Shown one piece after another: positions 36,380 through 47,396 of a stretch of 64,000 nt of DNA. The first letter of the stretch is position 1. The number at the start of each line of letters is the position of its first letter. Both the position numbers and the translations under genes were made by a program. Below the pieces are notes generated by a model. That model saw only the letters and a list, made by a program, of their open reading frames with translations, had not been told where the DNA came from and did not search any database. The stretch lies in the NCBI RefSeq assembly GCF_964204865.1, contig NC_135262.1, forward strand, positions 12,958,001 through 13,022,000. The letters are read 5' to 3'. The DNA comes from Styela clava (taxonomy: Eukaryota; Chordata; Ascidiacea; Stolidobranchia; Styelidae).

Positions 36380-39300
36380 ATGATGCGTTATGAACTAATC
36401 TTAATTGTTTTACATGCATTTGGTACAACGTTGATTCATAGTAAAGGTGAGTTATTTTAAATCATATTGTGTTCGTTTGGTGTCTTCTCTAGTTATCACT
36501 TGTAACTTTTCAATTTTCCACTATCTTATTTAGGTTCTCGTATCTTTTAAACTTTCTTAAACCAATCGGCCAATTAAAAACGTAAATCCTTAAATTAGCG
36601 CAAACACCGACAATATCACTTCTTGCAATTAGATGCATTAAGTGACAAAATATTCAAAATTTTGTATTTATTTACCATTTTTTTAAGATCTCCACCCATG
36701 CGACAGGCAGTGTGAATACCCTCCATCGCCAAAAATTTGTGAATACGACTTTGTAATTGAATGGTATGATGTTTCATAATTTTATAAATACACATATATG
36801 CTATATTGTAATAAAGAAATGATATTTGCTTATTAAACGACGAGAAAAGTTCAACACGGAAATGTTTGTCAATTGACCTTCACATAATTATTTCGTGAAT
36901 GAGAAATATGCAAAAGATAGATTACTATGATAGACTGGTTTGGAATAGAAATAACTGACCTATGTTTATTGCTTAGCAAAGAAATGCTAGTCAACCTAAT
37001 TATTACTATTTTTCAAAAGCACCTTCTATACCATTACATTTGTAAACTACGAAAATAAAATAATAACTATACTCAGATATCAATGGATGATTGTATTCTT
37101 TCTGAATAAAAGCCCAAAAACGACGTATAAAAATGTTACCGTTGCTTTAAATTTATAATGAATATTTACAAGGTACTACACAATGTCGAAAGCATGTTAC
37201 GATTGTCCAAATGTTACGAACGACTGCTCAAGACCTGATTGTATTCCTGCGGATGGTGTTGGTAGACCTTTGGTAACTGTAAACAGGCAGTTTCCGGGAC
37301 CTTCTATCAGGGTGACTGATATCCCTGCATTCCACCTTTACTCGATTATTAAATTTTATTATCTAGTTAACTTGAATAGTTTAAATTGTGCTTTAAATTT
37401 ATAATGAATATTTACAAGGTACTACACAATGTCGAAAGCATGTTACGATTGTCCAAATGTTACGAACGACTGCTCAAGACCTGATTGTATTCCTGCGGAT
37501 GGTGTTGGTAGACCTTTGGTAACTGTAAACAGGCAGTTTCCGGGACCTTCTATCAGGGTGACTGATATCCCTGCATTCCACCTTTACTCGATTATTAAAT
37601 TTTATTATCTAGTTAACTTGAATAGTTTAAATTGTGTGTGCAATGTGATCTATAAGCTAGTCTTAAAGGTCTGTAAACCTGATTTCAACAATGTTAAGTA
37701 AATGAAATTCTAAAACAATAAAGACAATAAATAAGATAATGATATATTTTGTACTTTGAGTAGCATCTTTTCCAGATTTTCTCAGAAAATTTTCTCTACA
37801 ATATTAAAAATATTTTCAACATTTAATCATAAAAATGTTTTCAGGTTTGTCACAAAGATACTGTTCGTGTATTGGTTGATAATCAACTCCTTAACGATGA
37901 AAGCCTCACAATTCATTGGCATGGTCTTTTTATGAAAGATACACCACACATGGATGGTGTTCCCATGGTAACACAGTGTGGCATCCCATCCACAACTACG
38001 TTCACGTATGAGTTTTCAGCAGACCCACCAGGTATATAAGATAAAGCATTTTTCGTCCTAATTAGTTAATGTGATTGACCATTCAAACTATTTTTGAAAC
38101 TTCTAACTTTATGAAAGTCAAAGTCAGTCAATTCTATTATTATTCAGTGATTTACTTATCGTAGGTACACATTGGTGGCATTCGCATTCTGGCTTTCAAA
38201 GATCAGACGGATTAGCTGGTCCTCTAATTGTAAACAGAGCTCGAGAACAAGATCCCCATCGAGGTTTATACGACGTAGGTATGTATTGTTAAAATTATAT
38301 ATACATATATATGCACCAATATTCAAGCTTCTTTTCGTAGTTGTCAGTTGGAAAATATTCCTTTTCTGATCTAATTTCAGATTCTGACGATAATGTTATC
38401 TTCTTGATGGATTGGTTACATACAACAACCTTAGATAAATATATATCTTCTCATCATACTTCAAGCTTTTTTGTTGGAAATAATGTTTTAATAAACGGAA
38501 AAGGCGTTTTCAAAGTAAGCATTTTTAATAATATAGTATTTATACAATAATGATCTCATGTGGTCAAAACATGGCAAAAATAATGTAGAATTCGAAGGCA
38601 GGAGTTGAATTGGTATTCTGTACAATCTGATCAACTTTGCACTCATATTGTACGTTAACGTGATTATCTGTCGACTAAGAAAAAGCAAAAGCGAGTAAAA
38701 ATAATTTTTATTGATTTGAATATTAGAACTTTTTGAAATGCAAATACTTTCATTTGCGTATATAAATTTATTATTATTAATTGTTTGTTAAAAGATACCT
38801 CTACTTTTGCAGGAATTTTTCAATGCAACGACTAACATTACATATACTACTCCAAGAGAAGTTTTTACTGTTGAAAAGAACAAACGATATAAATTTCGCA
38901 TGATTAGCAATGCTGCATTTTGTTCGTATGAGGTAAATAACAGATTTTCCATTATGGTGTTGTCATGGATAAGGTTATCATAACTCATACTTGGACGCCC
39001 ATTTTTTACAACATTTGGGCCAAATTGAAAAATTCAAACTAAGTTGGTATGGTTTTAAATTGTAGGAGACAACTTGATCTGAGCTATACTTTTTTAGTGG
39101 TTGGATTTGATAGAATATTCTTTTACTTTGATTTATTTTTAACTGATGACTTCTAACTGACTCACCTTTGACCTGATATTCATATGCATAGAATGCAAGG
39201 ATGCTGTAGCAAGAATGAAGATAACTGTAAAGTGGTAAACAATAAAGTGGTTATAATTTGTGTCTGAGGAAGTCTGATTTTTGTCATACGAAACGTTAAA

Positions 39301-41521
39301 GAAATACATCTTTGTCAGTGTACAACAGTACTCTTGAATTGCATAGTATGGTTTTTTTATTCCCGCTAAAGCACCCTTGCATTATATGCAGCATACGAAT
39401 TCACTGCCGCAGAGGCTTTGAGGAAGAATTGGTTGTATTTGTGATTGGGTATTTTATATTTTATGATAGGTGTCTATCGACGAACATGAACTCAATGTCA
39501 TAGCAACAGATGGTTATGACATCAAGCCAGTTTCAGTTTCGTCGATTGTAATCCACAGTGGAGAAAGATTTGATTTTGTTGTTGATGCATGTAATGAAAT
39601 TTCAAACTACTGGATTCGTGTACGAGCATTGGAAATTTGCGCCATCTTCGGCAAGGATTTGACACAGAAAGCAATTCTGAAGTAACAACAAATTTGTAAT
39701 TTATTTCATGCAGCATAGTCGAAGATGATTATTTGCTGTCTATGGCTACTAATAACTCAGCCTATATGCTTTTATATATTGCAAGATTTGATTTATTAGA
39801 CAAAAGGTGGATCTTTGGATCGTTTTGTGGATCTGTGGATTGTTAATTTGTTGTTGTTCTAGTTGTTGTTGTGGTTAGTATTCTTGTTGTTGTTACTGTT
39901 ACAATTTCTTTGATATTTTTAGTGGATAAAGATTATTGTTCTAGCTGGAAGGCTTTTATTTTTTCATAAATGTCTGCGGGCTATGTAGGATTTGTTTTTC
40001 CCTCTGATATTTTGTTTAATCACGTCATCAAAACGTCTAATGTTATCGTAATCTGACTACCGGTATCCTACTGTAAAAATTTCGATATTTCGTTTTGGCA
40101 TCTGTGTCCAATATTTAAGAATTTGTCTTTTTTGTTGTTGTCATTAGTGGCTTTACTCCAGCATTAATTACATTTACTTCATGCAATAACATGCATCAGT
40201 TATTTTCGTAGTACAGAGTATCATTCTTGTAAAAGGTATCAAGGTGCTACAGAGGAAGATGAAATCGAGTCTTCTAATTTAACAAGTAATGTGAAGCAAT
40301 TGAACAATCAATGGAGCAATTCCACTGACCCAAACAACATTCAGATAACGTCCTTGATGCCACAGCATTCTGATTTATACCTAGACCAGTCTAGGTACCG
40401 AGGTAATCATTCATTCTGCACGTTTCAGTCAGTGTAATTTTCGTCAAACCGGCGTTTTGTATTTGCGTTGTTTTATCCAATTATTTTGCCTGATCACTTT
40501 AATATTATCATTTATTTCAGATACACCAGACCAAACGCATTTTATTGGATTTGACATCTACTCGACTGGTCATCCCACGTTCAACGATCCAGAATTCTAT
40601 CCCGACAACAAGAAATTATTGTTTCCTAAACTTAACAACATTACATTTGTTGTTCCAAAATATCCAATGTTAACGCAATCTTATGATATTGATAATAATG
40701 ATCTATGTTTTCCTGAGGCGAGTGATTGGACTCAAAGTCGTTCCCAATTTTGTGGCGATGAGGACTTTTGTCCTTGTACTCACGTGATTGACGTTAGTAT
40801 TGGTAACCTTGTTGAGTTGATAATTTATGACGAAGGCGGATTTCCATTTGTCGATGTTGGACATCCCATGCATCTACATGGACAGCATTTTAAAGTGGTA
40901 GCAATGAAAAAGTATGCTTTTCTTAAATATTTTTCGGTTTGTGAGTTTATCAAATAATAATTCTAATAATAATTACTTTCTCTCAGTGCTATTCAATTTT
41001 GAAATTGCTGAATTTTGTTATTATTATTGAGTGCTTATATTGTTCTAATAATAATGTAACGTTTGAAGTATATGCGAAACAGTCTAATTTATTTGTCTTA
41101 AATTCTACACGGTTTTTTTAGAGTTGGCGAATCTCTCTCTCCCGAATTGGTGAAAGAACTTCATGCTAACGGCAGTATTGAATACAATTTCAACACAGTT
41201 CTGAAAGACACTGTTATTGTTCCTAACGGTGGATATACGGTTGTTCGTTTTATTGCTGATAACCCCGGAGTCTGGTTCTTCCATTGTCATCTATCCTTCC
41301 ATATGCATATAGGTAACATGGCGTCTGTCTCTGTATATACTTAATATATATCATCAGAGTTAGTTACATTTATTTGATGAATTAATATATTTTTCCTAGG
41401 GATGTCATTGGTGTTCAGAGTAGGAGAACCTTGGCAATGGATCAAGCCTCCCGAAGACTTTCCGAAGTGCGGTAAATGGTCTGTTCTGGATAACATGCAC
41501 ATTTACCAAATATATTACTAA
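36380..41521 (+). CDS. laccase-type multicopper oxidase 3
   Basis: Exons: 36380-36446, 36688-36763, 37173-37311 (or its duplicate 37419-37557), 37845-38031, 38165-38278, 38381-38514, 38813-38932, 39470-39681, 40236-40402, 40521-40911, 41122-41312, 41400-41521. 1920 nt with one copy of exon 3, 639 aa. The signal peptide contains [15 protein letters not shown]. Motifs [22 protein letters not shown] and [12 protein letters not shown] are intact, with axial Met. Two oddities: exon 3 is present twice and splicing in both would break the frame, and a 16-nt deletion in exon 12 replaces the hydrophobic tail of its sister gene with a short polar end ([12 protein letters not shown]), so the product may be freely secreted. 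It is the closest relative of laccase 4. Confidence 0.87.
37144..37389 (+). repeat. 246-bp tandem duplication with exon 3, copy 1
   Basis: Contains the end of intron 2, the whole of exon 3 (37173-37311) and the start of intron 3. By reading, it is identical to 37390-37635. Laccase 4 has a single exon 3, so the duplication came after the two genes split. Confidence 0.9.
37390..37635 (+). repeat. 246-bp tandem duplication with exon 3, copy 2
   Basis: The second copy, exon 37419-37557, retains its own acceptor and donor. Exon 3 is 139 nt, so including both copies shifts the frame; only one can be used per productive transcript. Perfect identity means a very recent event or an assembly artefact. 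Confidence 0.9.
39262..39411 (+). repeat. dispersed repeat (GTCTGAGGAAGTCTGA type)
   Basis: A member of the family at 34883, in intron 7 of laccase 3. A short inverted piece of the same repeat (GCAAGGATGCTGTAGCAAG) lies just upstream at about 39197. Its counterpart in laccase 4 is at 50334-50491. Confidence 0.55.
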
Positions 41522-41753
41522 TATCCATAAACATGATACCATATTTGTTTATATTTTATGCTATATGTTAAATTTATTACAATGTAATACTAAGTAAACT
41601 CAAGTCAGATAGGGTATTCAACAAAAATATGCATATATATATATACATGTTAGAAGGACAGTCGTCGGTGAAATATGATTTCATCATGCAACAATGGTTG
41701 TAATTATTTACTGTGTTATACAATGTAGGCCTACGTGGAACATGAAATAGATA

Positions 41754-41759
41754 AATAAA
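41754..41759 (+). promoter_or_regulatory. poly(A) signal, laccase 3
   Basis: AATAAA 233 bases after the laccase 3 stop codon. The position suits a 3' UTR, but no cleavage site can be proven from sequence. Confidence 0.4.
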
Positions 41760-43372
41760 CTACTCTTTGTTGTATTGTATGGGTTTACTACGAGTCATTT
41801 TCCCAATTGGAAATCGAGAATATCATTAGAATGAAGATATGAAAAAAGAAGCTAGATTGCTATTGAACGATTTCCAGTTTAAAGCCGTTAAAAATGGTAT
41901 TTTCCTCCTTCAGCAGTAACATCGTGTAGTTACTTTCTTCGTTAATTCCTGCGTGTTGATCATAAAAACGCGGAAATAACTATACAAGTCAAGTTCTACT
42001 CCTGTACATCTATATGCGATCGAGCTTAACAATTAAATACCGTACTTGTACATGTCTAATGCAGCATATAGAAGGAAAAGCATAAAAATCATGTAAGGCT
42101 CCTGTACTTTTTCACGCATCCGAACCTGCTAAATCACATACTTGACCATGCCTAATACAGCATATCATCCCAAATCACCTGAATGCACATACAGTCGTGT
42201 TTCTAGTTTATGTTTTAATGCAGAGTTAGAAGGATTTAAACTTGACATGTATACGAGTTGTATCACTGGATGTTTTTGAAGTAGGAATTTTGGGTAAATT
42301 TTTTAGATTTAGAAGCCCTATTTACAGATATTGGAAATTAAATTTTAACAGTATCATGTTTATATATTTTTTTTTTGGGGTGTATTTTGTCTCAGGTATA
42401 GCTGGACAATCTGGCCGTTGCGTAACACATTCTTTCTCTTTCACTGTTGAAATGTATTTTCACAGATCTTGTAGTGATTGGTTATCACCACACATAGATT
42501 GTTTATAGATTGGTCTGGTTTGTGTATTATAACCCCAGCATTGACTGACAATAATTTTGTATTGCGTTCGTTAACTCGAACTCGATAGCCTTCGGCTGTA
42601 GTAAAGAGACGTTTGAAAACACCTTATGAGTTTATTGCAATTCCGACAATATATACAGAAATACAATGCACACGCAATTAGATTAAATCTTGTCTGACTA
42701 ACACAAATCACATTGCTGAATACTGTATATAGCTTACTACAGAGCAATTAAAATATAATAAGGAAACATATTTTTACATTAATAATGGAAGAATAACGCG
42801 TCATTCCGGTTTCTGGGTAGCTTAGGAAATTTACTGGAAAGAAACTTATTTTTACATGGGATTGTACCGAAAGGCTATTAAAATTTGAAATTGGATTTCG
42901 AGAAGTTGATAATTGCTATTGTGGAAATAATTAATTTTGTTTTTCATAAGTTTCTCACGAATTGGGCCAATTTGGTGTAGTTTTGTAGTTACATAACAAC
43001 TAATTGGCTACAATCTTACAGAATCTCTTTTTCCTGTTTTTCGTAACCCCCACTCCACCAAAAAAAAGTGGAAGTTGATGGCTTGGTTCCACACCTATAT
43101 AAAATATGTATGGAATCATTTACACTTGATCGTTTTTGCATGGTTATCTCCCTCGTCTAAACAAAAGACCTTTAGGCTATACCACTTGGTTGCCGTTTTC
43201 TAATGCAAATTCGTAGAACTTGTTACGTGTATTTCGGATTTTGCAAGGTTGACTGCCACAAGGGTAGATACAATATGAACGTTATCTGAAAATGCGCATC
43301 ATGGTATTTCTGAAAGTCAGTTTTAGCTGAAAAAATATATATGTGTGTAGTTGTTGTATATAAAAGTATTTA

Positions 43373-43602
43373 GGTGCTCCCGAAGTATGCGAACCAAGAT
43401 GGCGGACATCGGAACGTAACATGGGTAACAGGTTAGGCCATAATTTTTTTCCAATTTTCCTTATTTTAGTCCTATTATCAGTTCGAAGACTAGCCAAGAG
43501 CCTCCCATAGTATTTATACCTAAAGTTATGGCCTAACCCTAACCTAGTACACATATTACATGCCGATGTCCGCCATCTTGGTTCGCATACTTCGGGAGCC
43601 CC
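43373..43602. mobile_element. palindromic MITE, copy C
   Basis: Ends GGTGCTCCCGAAGTATG and CATACTTCGGGAGCCCC, with inner arms CAAGATGGCGGACATCGG and CCGATGTCCGCCATCTTGG. It is missing at the matching place in the right duplication unit, so it inserted after the duplication or was lost there. Confidence 0.85.
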
Positions 43603-43875
43603 CAAAACTTAGTCCTCTGCAAGCACCGACTGACCTCAAGGACTGTTTGAAGTAAAAATTTCTGATCACAAAGAAAAATGGCCGAAATCGAATCGACTAT
43701 TTTTAGTTCACTCGGAATTGTCACTACATACGAGTATATGGGATTATATACATGTTTTAAGTTGTGGCATGCAATGATATGATTATTATTATTGAAACTA
43801 TTTGAATCGAGAACCTTTTATCGTTTCAAATTTTAGGTATATATTACAATTAGAAACTACACGTATAGCGGTATA

Positions 43876-44396
43876 CTGTCGGATACTGTATGTTTGTGTT
43901 TTGTTACTATCAACAAATTCGGTGAAAAGCGACTGTGAGTAGCATAAAAGCTACTTTACCTGTTTTAACATGTGCTTACATGCATACTGATCTTATGACA
44001 ATTTTTGGTTGCTACTCATCTGATTGCCCTAATAAATTACCAGCATTTTTGTAATACTAGATTTTTCAATAGCATATCATCATCAATATAAATAAAATAC
44101 TAACGTTTGATCAAAATCCCATTTACATGTATAATTTTCTCATCCCATATTTGAAAAAATATCATTCTCGTGGTCCTACCATAATCTTTTAACAAACAGG
44201 TAGTGTGTGTTCGAGACCTATTCAGTCAATATGTTTTATACATTCATCCATAATAGCTTATCTTTGACGTGTATGTTGAAGAAAATGTCTTCATTTGTTT
44301 TTACAATATTTTCATTTAATGTTTGATAACAGTGTATCATATAAACAATACTTTCAGCTCGCACGCAGGTCATTGACGCGGGACAGAATTCTAACG
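43876..44396 (+). pseudogene. dead copy of laccase 5 5' exons
   Basis: Matches the first two coding exons and first intron of laccase 5. The signal-peptide exon copy (43876-43934) has CTG where laccase 5 has its ATG, and is 4 nt longer, which also breaks the frame. The 39-nt exon copy (44358-44396) keeps acceptor, donor and frame. No later laccase 5 exons follow; the duplicated unit ends at 45238. It is a truncated by-product of the segmental duplication. Confidence 0.85.
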
Positions 44397-44638
44397 GTAA
44401 GTTTAAAAGCGGAACGTATATGTTAACAAGACAGCAATGCTCAAATATATGGACACGCAATTCCCCAAAAATCATATGCGGTGACTTATAAGTACCTGTA
44501 TAAACAAAGCACCACATCACAGCAATCAAACAGACAAAAACACGCACCCCCCTATTCCCCCTCCTACGTGTAATGCCAGACGCTTCTTCTTTGCAAAACC
44601 AACTTATTCGATTTATCACGGTATTATAACAGCAGATA

Positions 44639-44848
44639 CCACAGTCTACAAATATATTCACACCAAGCGAAGCAGTACAGTACCTGTACCGGTACGGTTC
44701 ACCGTACCTTTAGACCACAGTCTACAAATATATTCACACCAAGCGAATCAGTGAAGTACGGTTTACCGTACCTCTAGTCTAGACCACAGTCCACAAATAT
44801 ATTCACACCAAACGAAGAAGTACAGTACGGTCTACCGTACCTTTAGCA
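44639..44848 (+). repeat. minisatellite, three units of about 70 bp
   Basis: Three tandem units begin CCACAGTCTACAAATATATT or a close variant at 44639, 44715 and 44784. Each continues with CACACCAA.CGAA and ends with a GTAC-rich stretch (CCGTACCT). Units differ by small indels. It lies in extra DNA that is absent from the right duplication unit. Confidence 0.8.
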
Positions 44849-45716
44849 TCACCGCTATTCACCGGTAACCTCGAAGAACTTGCGATTTTTGAGCAACGAC
44901 TTTCAGAATCCGACGTCACGCCAACGTTCGATGACACGTGATCAAAAAGAGGAGTGCCTGCATATGCGTTCGCAGAACGTTTAGTGACGTCATAGCAAAC
45001 AAAAACAAATCTTACAGAGTTAACAGAAATATTTGAAATGAATAAAAGTAATAGGCTTCTGAAGAAAAATTTCATCTTTAACCACTAAAAATTTCAAAGC
45101 AATTGATCAAAGAGAAAAGTGTTTTATAATATATATTTCCACTAGGTTTACAAAAAGTGTCAAAGAACAACATAACAACAAAACTAAACGTTATGTCCAC
45201 TAAACGTGTCCAATTAAAACGTCTGGCAGATGGGTTTGGATCAAAATCAAAAGACACTCAAAGTTCAACGGCATATTTGCATAGCCTACTTGAATGTGTT
45301 TAGATTCAACAACTATTGAACGTATAAGAGCAACGACGTGGTATATTGACAGTTGACACAAAGTTCAAATTGAATTTGATCCAATCAAATTGAGTGGATT
45401 ATGTAATATATAAAAAAAAGTTTAAATAGGCACGTTGCATGTTTTTAATTCTAATTGAATAGCTTACATAATAAGCAACGGGTGCCTGCATAATCCAATG
45501 CTGGGAAACATAAAACACCATTGTTTAATCTGGACCTAATTGTTGAACTTAAAAACAGAGAGATCTCATCAAAGACCTTTCATTTCAGACACCCGCTGTT
45601 ATTATTAATCAAGAATTCGACGATTTTATTAATCATTTAACATGCGTAACTTCAATAGTTTTACACTGATTGTCTATATATGTATGCAACTGCTTTTCTA
45701 ATTAGGGTTGAGTTAT

Positions 45717-45871
45717 GTCTGAAGAAGTCTGACCCTGGTTAGACGAAACGTTACAGAAATATATTTGCGTTAATGTGCAGCAAGACTCTTGAATCACTTT
45801 GGATAGTTATCTTTACTCTTGCTACAGCATCCTTGCATTTATTTTAGGCATACGGATCCACCGATACAAAA
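45717..45871 (+). repeat. dispersed repeat (GTCTGAGGAAGTCTGA type)
   Basis: The duplicated counterpart of 34883-35022, sharing GTTAGACGAAACGTTACAG and TGCAGCAAGACTCTTGAATC. Confidence 0.6.
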
Positions 45872-47396
45872 GATTAGAAGAAGTATAAGTAGTTAGTCCC
45901 GCAGAAGCCAAATCATTAGCAATACTTTCTATATATTGACATTTCAGTGGGTACTTATAAAGTGAATTGTTTTAGGGCGAAAGGCGCGATTAAGCATCGT
46001 AATAAAAATAACTATGACGAATACGTAATAGCTGGAATCGCTTTTTGAAGCTGCAATGATTACCGCATATTTTTCATAAAATCTTTAAGTTAGAAAATAT
46101 GCATAAAAACACACAAATTTAATTGGTCCATGTGGTAACATAACGTGCTGTTATTATATCGTTTCTTAGCCATGGTGTCACAAAAATTTGTGAACTTGAA
46201 CTATAATCTGAATGTGTTCTATTCTTTGAGTCATTGATGATCGAACTTGACGGTATATTCGGTCACATGCGATCGAAAAATCTCAATTCCAAGCATGTAA
46301 CACTTGAGTAGGACCGTAAATGCTCACGAAATATTAAGTTCTTCTTTATATGTTGTTTGTAGATTTTTTTAGGGCATTTTATCATTTTACTTGCATTTAA
46401 TTAAAACTGCTGTAATTAATTAAAAAAAATTGTGATAGTGTATTGTTGTTTGAGGCTGAAATAGTTTCGACGTTTCATTTTTATGTTGGCATCGTCATCA
46501 GCAGTAAAAATATTTCCACTTGGATGCAGCTATATCACAAACGCGTAAGGATTGTGAATGTGTATTACATTATTTGTAAAGTTGACAGAAAAATAGGGTG
46601 ACAAAAATGTATGCGTGCAACTCGTACTGCTTTGTATATTCATGGTTGACTAGCTTTGTAGCTACGGCTTGCCAAACACAGACTTCCCTTCAAAAATGTC
46701 ATTTCTTCAAGTACGTGATTGGCTTTTTGTGATTTGTTGTTAGCCAGAAAACGAGCCCTGCCGAGATACCGCTCAATGTCGAACGTATAGAATGGCGGGT
46801 CAAACACGTTACTGCATTGAGATAAAAATTCTGCTGCTTTCAAGTTTAAAGATAAAAAAAAAATAAAGAAAGTATAGCATCAAATAGTCGTCGAGTGTAG
46901 TGTGAACAAGTATCTTAATATCTATTCTAAATGTAGTCGTTTTTTGAATAGTATTCTCCAAAATTACATTTATTGCAAAAAACGCACAATCAAAACTGCA
47001 TTTATCAATTCCCAATCCAGATGTTTTGTTCGCATATTATTTCCTTTATCATTTTCTCTCTTCATTTAAATATTTCATTTTTTGGAAACTAGGTAATTGA
47101 AATATTAATTAAAATATCAAAAATAAGTGTTGGAATATATACATACCTTTTTTGTGCTTTTATAAGCAAATTTCTGCTGTACTTTATGGAGCCTACTGTA
47201 CGGCGTTTGTGGAATTGGCGTTAACAATTTCGTGTCCATATATTTGAGCATTGCAGTTGTGTTTGTGTTTAATAAAATATATAAACTTTTATCGTCGCTT
47301 ACAAATATCGGATTTCACAGTATTTATTTTACCTTTGTAATTGTATAGTTATTAGTATTGTACTATTGTATCTGGTTTTGAATGAGCAAAGGAGAA

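Larger units (their letters stand above)
34679..45238 (+). repeat. segmental duplication, left unit
   Basis: The left member of a direct duplication that carries laccase 3 and a dead copy of the laccase 5 5' end. It starts near a GATCAAGATCAAAA-like block matched at about 45240. It aligns with the right unit through the intergenic DNA, all laccase exons and introns, the 3' flank (for example 43200-43330 against 53700-53830), and the two 5' exons of laccase 5. It ends after CTGGCAGATGGGTTT at 45238, the same words that end the match at 54802. Differences include MITE insertions, a 246-bp exon duplication, and about 0.8 kb extra near 44430-45210. Confidence 0.85.
41522..47396. other. intergenic, laccase 3 to laccase 4
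   Basis: No complete gene. The left part (to 43370) mirrors 52615-53830. It holds MITE copy C, the dead laccase 5 exons and a minisatellite. After the duplication junction at 45238 the sequence mirrors 34679-36379. Open frames on the minus strand at 44236-44661 and 44803-45075 show no recognisable motifs. Confidence 0.5.

Noticed and set aside
39840..39900. TTG-rich stretch resembling a regulatory or coding repeat
   Set aside because: A short imperfect trinucleotide run in an intron; no sign of function beyond a microsatellite.
44236..45075. Minus-strand open frames of 141 and 90 codons
   Set aside because: They run across the antisense strand of the dead laccase 5 exon and the minisatellite; they are not conserved in the right unit.
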